Notes: generated from the letters alone by a model not told the origin. Positions 1 through 10,082 are shown, counted from the first letter of the stretch. The stretch is 16,956 nt of DNA from CANNDT01 sp945876205 (GCA_947503365.1 CANNDT010000096.1:1-16956), one strand, 5' to 3'. Numbers and translations: made by a program.

Positions 1-2
1 GT

Positions 3-230
3 GGTCCTAGCCTCGCCGGTATGGCATTGTTCGCCCGCGTTGTGCAGCACGGGGGGTTCTCGGAGGCGGCCCGCCGCGTGGAGATTCCGGTCTCCACGCT
101 GAGCCGGACGATCAGCGCGTTGGAGATGTCACTGGGCGTTCGACTGCTCGAACGGACAACGCGGGCCGTCAGCCCCACCGACGCGGGGCGGGAGTTTCTG
201 CCCTACTGCCAGGAGCTCCTGGTGCGGTAG
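3..230 (+). pseudogene. LysR-family regulator, N-terminal HTH remnant
   Basis: Only the winged helix-turn-helix end of a LysR-type transcriptional regulator is present. The reading frame is open from base 3 (GPSLAG, then MALFARVVQHGGFSEAARRV); family members usually have a few residues before MALF, so the true start is probably left of the window, although ATG at 21 is possible. The HTH core reads SEAARRVEIPVSTLSRTISALE, followed by the typical wing LGVRLLERTTRAVSPTDAG. The frame stops at a TAG (228-230) about 70 residues in, whereas intact LysR proteins are about 300 residues, so the whole effector-binding domain is missing. The stop lies 5 bp from the end of the oppositely oriented gcvP. 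I infer a gene truncated by rearrangement; a stand-alone HTH protein is less likely. Confidence 0.75.
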
Positions 231-235
231 AACGA

Positions 236-3112
<2,877 letters not shown>

Positions 3113-3114
3113 CG

Positions 3115-3489
3115 TTAACCGAGGATGGCTTGGTACTGCGCGCTGTCGAGCAGTGCGTCGGTGTCGGCGGCGCTGGACGGACGAATCTTGATCATCCAGG
3201 CGGCGTGGGGATCCTTGTTCACGCGCTCGGGATGTTCCTTGAGCTCGGCGTTGACCTCGACGACCTCACCGCTCACCGGGGCGAAGAGCTCGGAGACCGC
3301 CTTCACGGATTCGATCGATCCGAATGACTCACCGGCCGTCACGGCCTTGCCAGCATCAGGCAGGTCAACGTAGACGACATCGCCCAGTTGCTCCTGCGCG
3401 TATTGGGTGATCCCGACTTCCGCGGTGTCGCCCTCGACCCGAACCCATTCGTGATCCTTCGTGTACTTCCGGTCGGACGGATACGCCAT
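3115..3489 (-). CDS. gcvH: Glycine cleavage system H protein (lipoyl carrier)
   Basis: A 124-residue lipoyl-domain protein, the normal length for GcvH (about 125-130). It shuttles the aminomethyl intermediate between GcvP, GcvT and the lipoamide dehydrogenase. The lipoylation motif GSIESVKAVSEL is present, with the acceptor lysine at residue 63, preceded by the conserved start YTKDHEWVRVEGD and followed by PVSGEVVEVN. The ATG at 3487-3489 has a good ribosome binding site: GGAG (3496-3499) six nt upstream. It is the middle gene of the operon, 48 nt after gcvT and 2 nt before gcvP. No lplA, lipA or lipB gene is seen nearby, so lipoylation must be encoded elsewhere. Confidence 0.97.
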   Translation of the reverse strand: MAYPSDRKYTKDHEWVRVEGDTAEVGITQYAQEQLGDVVYVDLPDAGKAVTAGESFGSIESVKAVSELFAPVSGEVVEVNAELKEHPERVNKDPHAAWMIKIRPSSAADTDALLDSAQYQAILG

Positions 3490-3500
3490 CTATATCTCCG

Positions 3501-3518
3501 GTCCGGCTCGGGCCGGAC
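3501..3518 (-). other. Short hairpin in gcvT-gcvH spacer
   Basis: GTCCGGC (3501-3507) and GCCGGAC (3512-3518) form a perfect 7-bp stem with a 4-base loop, in the 48-nt gap between gcvT and gcvH, just before the gcvH Shine-Dalgarno. There is no T-tract, so a terminator is unlikely; it could act as an mRNA-stability or processing element. The structure is visible, the role is inferred. Confidence 0.4.
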
Positions 3519-3537
3519 ACTACGTACCTTCGTGGGG

Positions 3538-4650
3538 TTACGTACGCTTGTAAAACGGCATCGGCACGACGCGCGCCTTCGCGACGCGGCCGCGGATGTC
3601 GATGTCGATCTCTGTGCCTGGAACGACGAGATCGATCGGCACGTAGGCCATGCCGATCGACTTTTTGAGAAACGGGGTCTGCGTGCCGCTGGTGACGACA
3701 CCGACCGGCTTGCCGCCGCGCACGACCTGGTGACCGTGGCGAGCGATGCCGCGCTCGATCATCTCGAACCCAATCAGCTTGCGCGTGACACCGTGGGCCT
3801 TCTGCTCCCGCAGCCGCTCATGACCGATGAACGAATCCTTGGCCCAGCCCACCGTCCACCCCAGGCCGGCCTCGAGAACGCTGGTGGTCTCGTCGATGTC
3901 ATTCCCGTAGAGGCGCATCGACGCTTCAAGGCGCAGCGTGTCGCGCGCGCCAAGGCCGACGGGAACGACGTCAGCCGACCGGCCCGACTCCAGGAGAGCC
4001 ATCCAGACCTTGTCCGCCATGTTCGGAGGCACGAAGATCTCGAAACCGTCTTCACCGGTGTAGCCGGTTCGCGAGATCGTCGCACGGGCGTTCGCCACCT
4101 CGCCGTAGGAGAACCAGTAGGGACGAATCTCGCTCAGGTCAGCGCCGGTCAGCGGCTGGAGCACGTCGCGCGAGGCGGGTCCCTGAATCGCAATCAGCGC
4201 GTAGCGGCTGCTCGAGTCGATCGCGGCGACGTCGCCCGCCACCTTGACCTGGTCGCTAATCCAGCCGAAGTCCTTCGCCACGTTCGACGCATTGACCACC
4301 AGCATGAAATGGTTCGGCGCCATGCGGTAGACGATCATGTCGTCGAGGAACGTGCCTTCGGGCGTCAGCAGGCCGCTGTACTGGGCCTGGCCGACCTGGA
4401 GCTGGCTGGCGTCATTGCACGAGATGCGCTGCACGGCCGCAAGCGCGTCCTTCCCCGCCACTTCGATCTCGCCCATGTGGCTGACGTCGAAGAGGCCGGC
4501 TCGCGTCCGCACCGCGAGATGCTCGGCGACAATCCCCCCATACTCGACCGGCATGTCCCATCCGGCAAATGGAACCATCCGGCCGTTGGAACTGCGGTGA
4601 CGGGCGTTCAGGGGGGTCTTGCGGAGCTCAGCGGTGGCCGTATCGCTCAT
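3538..4650 (-). CDS. gcvT: Aminomethyltransferase, T-protein of glycine cleavage system
   Basis: A 370-residue GcvT (family about 360-375), which releases ammonia from the aminomethyl-lipoyl GcvH and transfers the methylene group to tetrahydrofolate. Family signatures are VPFAGWDMPVEYGG near the N-terminus, LFDVSHMGEIEVAGKDA, the folate-pocket region TGYTGEDGFEIFVPP, and GLGARDTLRLEASMRLYGND, ending in a GcvT C-terminal barrel. The start at 4650 (MSDTATAELRKTPL) gives the expected N-terminus, but there is no obvious Shine-Dalgarno (the upstream bases are GAGTTTCCCC). It is the first gene of gcvT-gcvH-gcvP. The divergent ACT-domain gene starts 106 bp away, and I see no glycine-riboswitch-like tandem aptamer in that short gap. 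Confidence 0.97.
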   Translation of the reverse strand: MSDTATAELRKTPLNARHRSSNGRMVPFAGWDMPVEYGGIVAEHLAVRTRAGLFDVSHMGEIEVAGKDALAAVQRISCNDASQLQVGQAQYSGLLTPEGTFLDDMIVYRMAPNHFMLVVNASNVAKDFGWISDQVKVAGDVAAIDSSSRYALIAIQGPASRDVLQPLTGADLSEIRPYWFSYGEVANARATISRTGYTGEDGFEIFVPPNMADKVWMALLESGRSADVVPVGLGARDTLRLEASMRLYGNDIDETTSVLEAGLGWTVGWAKDSFIGHERLREQKAHGVTRKLIGFEMIERGIARHGHQVVRGGKPVGVVTSGTQTPFLKKSIGMAYVPIDLVVPGTEIDIDIRGRVAKARVVPMPFYKRT

Positions 4651-4756
4651 GGGGAAACTCAGACGGTACTATGCCAACTCCCGACTACACAACTCCCAAC
4701 TTCCGGCGCCGCAACTCCGAGTGCCGAATACGGCCGTTTGGGAGTAGCATCCCCCC
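4651..4756. promoter_or_regulatory. Divergent control region between gcvT and ACT-domain gene
   Basis: This 106-bp gap must hold the promoters of both gcvTHP (minus) and the ACT-domain gene (plus). It is clearly richer in A/T than its flanks and holds three AACTCC words (4676, 4691, 4713), a perfect 8-bp inverted repeat ACTCCCAA (4692-4699) with TTGGGAGT (4738-4745), and a perfect palindrome CGGCGCCG (4704-4711). I could not assign convincing -35/-10 boxes. The repeats are candidate operators; their function is inferred. Confidence 0.45.
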
Positions 4757-5128
4757 ATGGCGCAGCTGGAATACGACCTGGCCGTGACACTCGCCGAAGA
4801 TCGCCCCGGCATGCTGGCCCGGGCGATCGGCGCCGTGAGCGGTGCCGGTATCAATATCGACGGGTACACCGAGATGAACGGCGTCGTGCACGTGCTGACC
4901 ACGAATTTGCCCGGGGCGCGCCGGGTGCTGGGTGATGCGGGATTTCAGATCGTGCAGGAGCAGGAGGTCGTGCTGGTATCGGTCGAGGACGAGCCTGGCG
5001 CGGCGGCGAAAGTCTTTCAGCGCATCGCCGATGCGCACGTCAACGTGCGATACAGCTATCTCGCGACACGCAATCGGCTGGTGATTTCGTCAGACAACCC
5101 GCAGGCGCTGGTTACCGCACTTTCGTAG
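4757..5128 (+). CDS. Tandem ACT-domain protein
   Basis: A 123-residue protein made of two ACT domains and nothing else. The first (residues about 5-65) has the ligand-loop signature LAEDRPGMLARAIGAVSGAGINI; the second (about 71-123) has VEDEPGAAAKVFQRIADAHVNV. ACT domains bind small ligands, mostly amino acids, and control enzymes or regulators. No catalytic or DNA-binding domain is present, so this is likely a stand-alone sensor or partner protein. The nearest Shine-Dalgarno-like GGGAG (4740-4744) lies 12 nt before the ATG, which is rather long. The gene is divergent from gcvT and shares its control region, which suggests glycine or another amino acid as ligand; that is inference from position only. 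Confidence 0.85.
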   Translation: MAQLEYDLAVTLAEDRPGMLARAIGAVSGAGINIDGYTEMNGVVHVLTTNLPGARRVLGDAGFQIVQEQEVVLVSVEDEPGAAAKVFQRIADAHVNVRYSYLATRNRLVISSDNPQALVTALS

Positions 5129-5135
5129 CCACGCT

Positions 5136-5160
5136 TCCCAGCCGGCGTATCCGGCCGGGA
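5136..5160 (+). terminator. Hairpin just after the ACT-domain gene
   Basis: TCCC (5136-5139) with GGGA (5157-5160) and GCCGG (5141-5145) with CCGGC (5151-5155) form a 9-bp stem with one A/C mismatch and a CGTAT loop, starting 8 nt after the ACT gene stop. No T-run follows, so it is a candidate terminator or 3'-end protecting stem rather than a classical Rho-independent terminator. Confidence 0.4.
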
Positions 5161-5338
5161 GGTGTGACGCGAACTCCGAACATTCGTCGTAGTCGCCCAC
5201 CTCCGACCGAACCGCCTCGGACAGAAACACTTCAAGCGCGATGCCAAGTCCCACCTCGGCAGGTGCGAAAACAGCGGATTCTGCAGGTGACACGGCTCGG
5301 GCCGCAGGAGAAAAGGTTGATGCGTCTGGGAACGTCTG
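5161..5338. other. Unassigned stretch beside a decayed gene
   Basis: No recognisable gene. The minus strand has an open frame from a GTG at 5392 to 5090 (100 codons) whose C-terminal part (GDYDECSEFASHLPAGYAGW) looks protein-like, but it overlaps the 3' end of the ACT gene and the aldo/keto reductase remnant, has no evident ribosome binding site, and matches no family I recognise. It may be debris from the event that removed most of the aldo/keto reductase gene. Confidence 0.3.
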
Positions 5339-5518
5339 GTGCAGAACAAGTTCAACCTGGCCGATCGCGAATGGGAATCGGTCGTCAATCACTGCACGCG
5401 GGAGACGATCGCCTTCATCCTGCCGATTCCCGGCACGTCACGGCGCGATCACCTCGCGGAAAACGTCCAGGCCGCGGATATCACGCTATCCGACGCCGAC
5501 TTCTCCGCATTGCGCTAG
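5339..5518 (+). pseudogene. Aldo/keto reductase, C-terminal remnant with internal deletion
   Basis: The frame reads VQNKFNLADREWESVVNHC, TRETIAFI, then LPIPGTSRRDHLAENVQAAD and ITLSDADFSALR, ending in TAG. These are two blocks of the aldo/keto reductase family: the VQNRYNL-type strand with the following helix, and the NADPH-binding IPGTS..HL.EN tail. In intact proteins they are separated by roughly 40-50 residues (the IPW.PL.G and VALAWLL region), which are missing here. Everything upstream of VQN (the first about 170 residues, with the catalytic Tyr/Lys/Asp/His) is also absent, and an in-frame TGA sits at 5318-5320. The last 33 bp overlap the tail of the antiparallel PAP2-type gene. I judge it a dead fragment. 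Confidence 0.7.
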
Positions 5519-6187
5519 CGCTTCCCGGCGCTGCGGTAGCGGACGGTAGCGAACGGCCACGTTGAAGATCCAGTACAGCACGACGGCCATGACGATGCCG
5601 AGAAGGACGTCGATGATGTAGTGCTGCTTGGTCGTCAGCGTTGACAGCGCGATGACCGTGGCGAGCGCGAAGACCAGTGGAAACTTCTCTCTCTGCTCCT
5701 TCAGAAAGATCAGCGCCGGAAGATAGATGCTCGCGACATGCAGGCTCGGGCAACAGTTGGCGGGCGTGTCGATCTGGCGTAGAGAGGACAGCACCGATCG
5801 CGTCAGCGAATCCACATCAGGGGGCAGCGCATACAGATCGCGAGGATACGTCGTCGGCCACAGGACGAAGATGGCCCCGCACACCACTTGCAGCGACGCG
5901 AAGGAATACACAAACTTGTTCGCGTTGATGTCGTCATCCGACATCATGAACAGGATGAAGATCGCCGCGTACTCACCGAGATAGATCCACACCGTCTGCG
6001 GCCAGAACGGGATCGCCTCGTCGATCGCCCACATCGGGAGCGGTCTCGGCGTGAAGAGGTGAATGTGATTGGACGATAGATACACGATCGTCGCGCCGAG
6101 CGCGACAATCCAACCAGTCAGGGCCTTGTTTCGTTTGTTCAGAAACAGCGGCAGGGCAAAGGGTTCGGCCACGTTCATCCCGACCAT
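5486..6187 (-). CDS. PAP2 / inositolphosphotransferase-like membrane protein
   Basis: A 233-residue integral membrane protein with about six hydrophobic segments (residues about 24-39, 65-83, 97-110, 151-163, 171-186, 194-211). It carries the phosphatase-superfamily residues in the layout of the PAP2_3/IPC-synthase type: CCPSLHVAS with the catalytic histidine at 150, and TKQHYIIDVLLG with His189 and Asp193. Family members transfer or remove head-group phosphates of lipids at the outer membrane face; the exact substrate cannot be read from the sequence. The ATG at 6185-6187 and an alternative ATG at 6176-6178 (MNVAEPF) both lack a clear Shine-Dalgarno. It is divergent from the phospholipase D-like gene with only 6 bp between called starts, suggesting a lipid-modifying pair. 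The tail overlaps the aldo/keto reductase remnant. Confidence 0.85.
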   Translation of the reverse strand: MVGMNVAEPFALPLFLNKRNKALTGWIVALGATIVYLSSNHIHLFTPRPLPMWAIDEAIPFWPQTVWIYLGEYAAIFILFMMSDDDINANKFVYSFASLQVVCGAIFVLWPTTYPRDLYALPPDVDSLTRSVLSSLRQIDTPANCCPSLHVASIYLPALIFLKEQREKFPLVFALATVIALSTLTTKQHYIIDVLLGIVMAVVLYWIFNVAVRYRPLPQRREALAQCGEVGVG

Positions 6188-6193
6188 TATTCA

Positions 6194-7537
6194 TTGAAGA
6201 ATTCCAGGCGATCCAGCGTTGACGTCGATCGCGGACTGCTCGTGGGGGTCGTCGGCGCGACACTCGGAGCCTTGCGGCGCCACGGTTGGCCGGCGCTCGC
6301 ACGAATGTCGGCGCGAGAGGCGGCGGCCTACGCGCTCGCCATCGCCTACATGCTCAAGGCGCGGCTGTGGACGCTCGGTCGCGGCGCACCGCGGTGGAAG
6401 CGGGTGCAGGCCGCCTGGGTTCAGTCGGAGAAGGACTCGACCCTGTGCGATACGCTCGCCGGTAGGCTCTCCCCCTCCGACGTGCCGCGGCTCGTCGCCT
6501 CCGGCGAAGAGGCGTTCGCCCTGCGTGAGACGCTGTACCGCCAGGCGGAACGCAGCGTAGACATCGCGACGTATTACCTGCAGTCAGACGACACCGGATG
6601 TGCGACCATCCGCGCACTGGCTGAGTGCGCAGCACGCGGCGTACGCGTGCGACTGCTCGTCGACCGATTCATGACGTCAAGAAAGTCTGTCGAAATCGAA
6701 GGCATGGACGCCCTGCTTGCGGGCGCGCGGGCGGCGGCTATTGCCGTGAAGGCGTGGCACGACCCCAATCGCCCGTACGACAGCAATCATCGCAAGATGA
6801 TCGTCGTCGACGGCCGCACCGCCGTCGTCGGTGGCCGCAACTTCGCCGACCACTATCGAGGCGATGCGTGGCGCGACGTCGACCTCGTGCTCGAGGGGCC
6901 GTCGGTCGCGCCGCTCGCGGAGATGTTCGATCTCGTCTGGAATGGAGCGGAATCTGGCAGCGACTCCGCCCATCCGGCGCCACCGTGGATGGACTACGTG
7001 CCGGCCGATATCGAGTCCGACCCGATGATGCGCGCCGTGCTGTCGGCCGTCGGCTCGGCACGCCGCACGGTGGATCTCGAGCTCGCCTATTTCGTCGCCC
7101 ACGAGGCGCTCTGCGCCGCCCTGGAGCGCGCGATTGCGCGCGGCGTGCGGGTGCGCCTGCTCACCAATTCCGCCGAGTCGAACGATCTGCCATTTGCGAC
7201 CTGGACGACCTACGAAGGCGCGCGACGCGTGCTGGAGGCCGGGGGGTCCGTGCACGTACGCCGCGGTGCGGGTCGCACGCTGCACTGCAAGTACGTCGTC
7301 GTGGACAACGACTGGCTCTCTTTCGGGAGCCACAATCTCGACTACTACTCGTCGCGCTACTGCTGCGAGATGAATCTCATCGTCCGCGACCTGCGCCTCG
7401 GAGCACTCCTCACCGGCATCTTCGAGACCGGCCTGACCCAGGCCACGCCGCTCTCGCTCGAGGGCGAGGTGCGCCCCTTTCTCACCGGCAACCCGGCGCT
7501 GCGCGCCTTCGACCGTGTCTTCCGCGACTTCCAGTAA
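6194..7537 (+). CDS. Phospholipase D / cardiolipin synthase-like protein (two HKD motifs)
   Basis: A 447-residue protein with two phospholipase D catalytic motifs: HRKMIVVD (His199, Lys201, Asp206) followed by GGRNF, and HCKYVVVD (His364, Lys366, Asp371) followed by FGSHNLD. This architecture is that of cardiolipin synthases of the ClsC/YmdC kind and related phosphatidyltransferases, which join or exchange phospholipid head groups at the membrane. There is no clear multi-helix N-terminal anchor; a hydrophobic patch lies near residues 42-60. The start is uncertain: the TTG at 6194 is only 6 bp from the divergent gene and leaves little room for a promoter; GTG 6242 and ATG 6305 (MSAREAAAYALAIAYMLKA) are in-frame alternatives, and none has a good Shine-Dalgarno. 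The end overlaps the MFS gene by 23 nt. Confidence 0.9.
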   Translation: MKNSRRSSVDVDRGLLVGVVGATLGALRRHGWPALARMSAREAAAYALAIAYMLKARLWTLGRGAPRWKRVQAAWVQSEKDSTLCDTLAGRLSPSDVPRLVASGEEAFALRETLYRQAERSVDIATYYLQSDDTGCATIRALAECAARGVRVRLLVDRFMTSRKSVEIEGMDALLAGARAAAIAVKAWHDPNRPYDSNHRKMIVVDGRTAVVGGRNFADHYRGDAWRDVDLVLEGPSVAPLAEMFDLVWNGAESGSDSAHPAPPWMDYVPADIESDPMMRAVLSAVGSARRTVDLELAYFVAHEALCAALERAIARGVRVRLLTNSAESNDLPFATWTTYEGARRVLEAGGSVHVRRGAGRTLHCKYVVVDNDWLSFGSHNLDYYSSRYCCEMNLIVRDLRLGALLTGIFETGLTQATPLSLEGEVRPFLTGNPALRAFDRVFRDFQ

Positions 7538-8714
7538 CACGGCGCGGATCCAGCAGAGTCGCCAGCGTGCCGCGGCGCTGCTCCTTGGCGCCGCGCTCTC
7601 GGGATGCGACGGTGGCGCCATCGGCTTCCTGTTGCCGGCCGTGCGCGCCGAAACCGGCTCCGACCCGCAGCAGGCCGCCTGGATGGTGTCGCTCTACGCA
7701 TTGGGCACGCTGGTGGCGATTGCGGCCGCAGGGGCAGCCGTGCGCCGATTCGGCTCCAACACGGTGTTCCGCGTCTGCGCCGCGGTGTCCGCTTGCGGGT
7801 CGCTCCTCGCAATCCTGTCACATGGAATGACGCTGCTCCTTGTCGCGCGCCTCCTGCAGGGGCTGGGCCAAGGTCCGCTCATCCCCGTCGCCGCCGCGCT
7901 CGTCGCCGTGCAATGGCCGATTGAACGCCAAGGCCGGCTGCTGGGAGCCATCTCACTCGCCTACGGCGCCGCGTTTGTCGCAGCGATGACGCTGACGCCG
8001 GCGCTGCTCACCTTCGGATGGCGAAGCATGTTCGGCATCACGCTCGCGATTGCGGTCGGGTCGCTTGTCGCCCTTGGTTCGAGCAGCGCGAAACAGCCAT
8101 CGCCGGAACCCGGTGCGGCCGTGCCGCGCATCGAGCGCAACCGTGAGATTTCCGCAATCGCCGTGCTCGCGCTCGGCGCGGGCATCGGCCAGGCCGCGGT
8201 GGTCCTGTTTCCGACCCTTGCCGTGCAGCGGCTCGGCGTAGCCGCGTCGGGCACCGGGGTGCTGATGCTGCCGATGGCGGCCGCGGGAATTCTCGGGACG
8301 CTCGGCATCGCCGCCACGCTCGATCGGATCGGCGCGAGGCGGCTGGTCATCGCCGGCGCCATCGCCGCGGTCATCGGCGTTCTGATCGCGTCTGCGGCGC
8401 CCGCCTCACAGACGACATTTCTATTGGCCGCAGGCGCCCTGGGTCTCGGCATGTCGCTCCTCTCGGGCGGCCCGCTCCGTTACGCGGCCGCGCGGGCCGT
8501 GACACCGGACGAACAGGGGCCGGCACAAGCGGGCGTCGCGCTCCTCACGAACGTCGGCGTCATGGGCGGAAGCCTGCTCGTCGGCGCGCTCGCCACGCGC
8601 GGTTCCGACGAGCGAGCCGCGATGGAGTCCGCCATGATCGTGGCCTGCGGCATCATGGCGGTGCTGTTCGTGCCCGTCCTGTTCCTGCGGCCGCACTCAC
8701 GTCATCAGACCTGA
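7515..8714 (+). CDS. MFS transporter
   Basis: A 399-residue hydrophobic protein with about 12 membrane segments in two halves separated by a polar loop near residues 190-212 (SSSAKQPSPEPG). N-terminal features fit the major facilitator superfamily: GCDGGAIGFLLPAV in helix 1, AAWMVSLYALGTLVAIAAAG followed by RRFG at the loop 2-3 position, and ARLLQGLGQGPLIPVAAALV in helix 4, as in drug-exporter groups. The likely role is proton-coupled efflux of a small molecule at the inner membrane; the substrate is not evident. The start is a GTG inside the last codons of the phospholipase D-like gene (23-nt overlap), so the two are probably co-transcribed and coupled. No Shine-Dalgarno stands out. Confidence 0.92.
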   Translation: MSSATSSNTARIQQSRQRAAALLLGAALSGCDGGAIGFLLPAVRAETGSDPQQAAWMVSLYALGTLVAIAAAGAAVRRFGSNTVFRVCAAVSACGSLLAILSHGMTLLLVARLLQGLGQGPLIPVAAALVAVQWPIERQGRLLGAISLAYGAAFVAAMTLTPALLTFGWRSMFGITLAIAVGSLVALGSSSAKQPSPEPGAAVPRIERNREISAIAVLALGAGIGQAAVVLFPTLAVQRLGVAASGTGVLMLPMAAAGILGTLGIAATLDRIGARRLVIAGAIAAVIGVLIASAAPASQTTFLLAAGALGLGMSLLSGGPLRYAAARAVTPDEQGPAQAGVALLTNVGVMGGSLLVGALATRGSDERAAMESAMIVACGIMAVLFVPVLFLRPHSRHQT

Positions 8715-8736
8715 ACCAGAGAGTCGAGACCGCGAG

Positions 8737-9429
8737 CTACGACGCCATCCGCAACGACGGCGGGCCGCCGCGCAACTTGTCAAAGATGTCGGTGAGCAGC
8801 GCCGCCGTCACCGGCCCCACCGACGCAATCTCCTGCGCTTTCATCAGCGTCGGTTGTCCACCAACCAGGAAGAGGTACGAGTCGCAGAGTCCGGCCAGGT
8901 CCTGCAACCGATCCGACGCAAGCACGATCGCCGCTCCCTTGTCTCGCTTCGCCTGCAGGGTTGTCGTCAACCAACGGGTGGTATCGGGATCCAGCGCCTC
9001 CCACGGTTCGTCGAGCACGATCAAACCGAGCGGATGGCGGCCGAGCGTCGTCCGGAGGCCGAGCAACTGCCGGCTGCCTCGCGATAGCGCCCGAATCCGG
9101 CGCTTCTCCGACGTGACGACGGCCCCGGTGCCGAGCGTTCCCCAGGCCGATGCGCGCACGCCACCCGGCAAGGTCACGTCTCCCGCGAAGTAGGCGACCG
9201 GCGTCCATCTCAACGCCTGGCGCGGAGGCGCACCGTTGATCCGCACGTCACCGCCGTGTGGTTTCAGCAGCCCGACCAAGGTCCTCAGCAGCGTCGTCTT
9301 GCCCGCGCCATTCGGTCCAATGACGCCAAGAGACTGCCCTGCATCCACATGGACAGACAAGCCGTAGAAGATCTCGCGTTGCCCATAGCGAGCCGAGAGA
9401 TCGCGGACGGCAAGCACCGCCGAGCTCAT
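8737..9429 (-). CDS. ABC transporter ATP-binding protein with degenerate Q- and H-loops
   Basis: A 230-residue ABC ATPase when started at the ATG at 9427-9429, which overlaps the permease stop by 4 nt (ATGA) and has an AGGTGG Shine-Dalgarno; the open frame extends further upstream, but that part shadows the permease. Walker A is GPNGAGKTTLL (Lys44), the signature LSRGSRQ (115-121), Walker B LIVLDEP with Glu141. The expected Q-loop glutamine is not seen (VAYFAGDVTLP), and the H-loop histidine is replaced by aspartate (LASDRLQDL, Asp173). The helical domain is short, similar to small CcmA-like ATPases. With the adjacent permease it probably forms an exporter; the cargo is unknown. It is the last gene of the minus-strand group. 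Confidence 0.9.
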   Translation of the reverse strand: MSSAVLAVRDLSARYGQREIFYGLSVHVDAGQSLGVIGPNGAGKTTLLRTLVGLLKPHGGDVRINGAPPRQALRWTPVAYFAGDVTLPGGVRASAWGTLGTGAVVTSEKRRIRALSRGSRQLLGLRTTLGRHPLGLIVLDEPWEALDPDTTRWLTTTLQAKRDKGAAIVLASDRLQDLAGLCDSYLFLVGGQPTLMKAQEIASVGPVTAALLTDIFDKLRGGPPSLRMAS

Positions 9430-10082
9430 CGCGCCACCTGCAGGGAGACATCGGTGCGGCATATCCAGACAAGGGCGCCCGTCACGGCCGCAGCCACCAC
9501 CGCGGCTACCGACACCACGGGAATCACGCCCAAGGCGAACAGATCGGTGCCAACCAGCGTCCACGGCAACGCCAGCATGCTGGCCGTGGCCGGGAAGCGG
9601 TCGTGGTTGACGGGCGCGACGAACACCAGTAGCCACACGATCCCGCCGGTCAGCCGCGGAAGCGGCACTGTCACCGCCCACGAGAGCGCTGACACGATGA
9701 CGAGCGCAGCAATGGTGCCGCTGGCGAGTGTCACCTGGGGAAAGCGACCGCCACTGACCGCTTCAAGGGCCACGATCACCATCCAGCAGAAAAGGCCCGG
9801 CAGGATCGACCCCACGAAGTGCGCGACTCCAATTCGCAGCCGGCTCACGCCGCTCGTCAGCAGCAGATCGTAGTGGCCCCTCCGCGCCGGCACCGCGAAC
9901 CCCGAGGAGGCGGCGAGCGTCTGCAGCAGGAAGACCGGCGCCAGCGCCCCTCGCGCGTCGGCCGCGTGCACGCTCAGCGCGACCGCAGCGGCGACCGCCG
10001 ATGCCGCGAACGCACCATTCATCAAGACCGGCACCGGCGGCACGACGCGGAAGAATCGAATCAGGAACGCCGTGCCCCTCAC
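9426..10082 (-). CDS. ABC-type permease-like membrane protein
   Basis: A 218-residue, very hydrophobic protein with roughly six membrane segments. The start chosen is GTG at 10080-10082: it overlaps the regulator stop by 4 nt (GTGA) and has a strong Shine-Dalgarno, GGAGG, 7 nt upstream. The frame is open further upstream, but that stretch shadows the regulator gene. It has no strong family motif that I can name; identity as a transport permease rests on hydrophobicity, a polar cytoplasmic segment (RRGHYDLLLTSGVSRLRIG, resembling the coupling region of ABC-2 or CcmB-like permeases) and 4-nt coupling to an ABC ATPase. It presumably pairs with that ATPase as an exporter of unknown substrate. Confidence 0.75.
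   Translation of the reverse strand: MRGTAFLIRFFRVVPPVPVLMNGAFAASAVAAAVALSVHAADARGALAPVFLLQTLAASSGFAVPARRGHYDLLLTSGVSRLRIGVAHFVGSILPGLFCWMVIVALEAVSGGRFPQVTLASGTIAALVIVSALSWAVTVPLPRLTGGIVWLLVFVAPVNHDRFPATASMLALPWTLVGTDLFALGVIPVVSVAAVVAAAVTGALVWICRTDVSLQVAR

Noticed and set aside
4651..4756. Glycine riboswitch upstream of gcvT
   Set aside because: The gap is only 106 bp and shared with a divergent gene; I see no paired aptamer-like helices with conserved cores.
3388..4935. 515-codon plus-strand frame opposite gcvT and gcvH
   Set aside because: Shadow of two firmly identified genes, running on through the control region and the ACT gene in the wrong frame; no domain recognised.
5090..5392. Minus-strand 100-codon frame after the ACT gene
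   Set aside because: Partly protein-like (GDYDECSEFASHLPAGYAGW), but it overlaps the ACT gene end and the aldo/keto reductase remnant, starts with GTG without a ribosome site and matches no known family, so it is described only as unassigned sequence.
6677..7621. 314-codon minus-strand frame opposite the phospholipase D-like gene
   Set aside because: The opposite frame has both HKD motifs; this one has none and a low-complexity composition.
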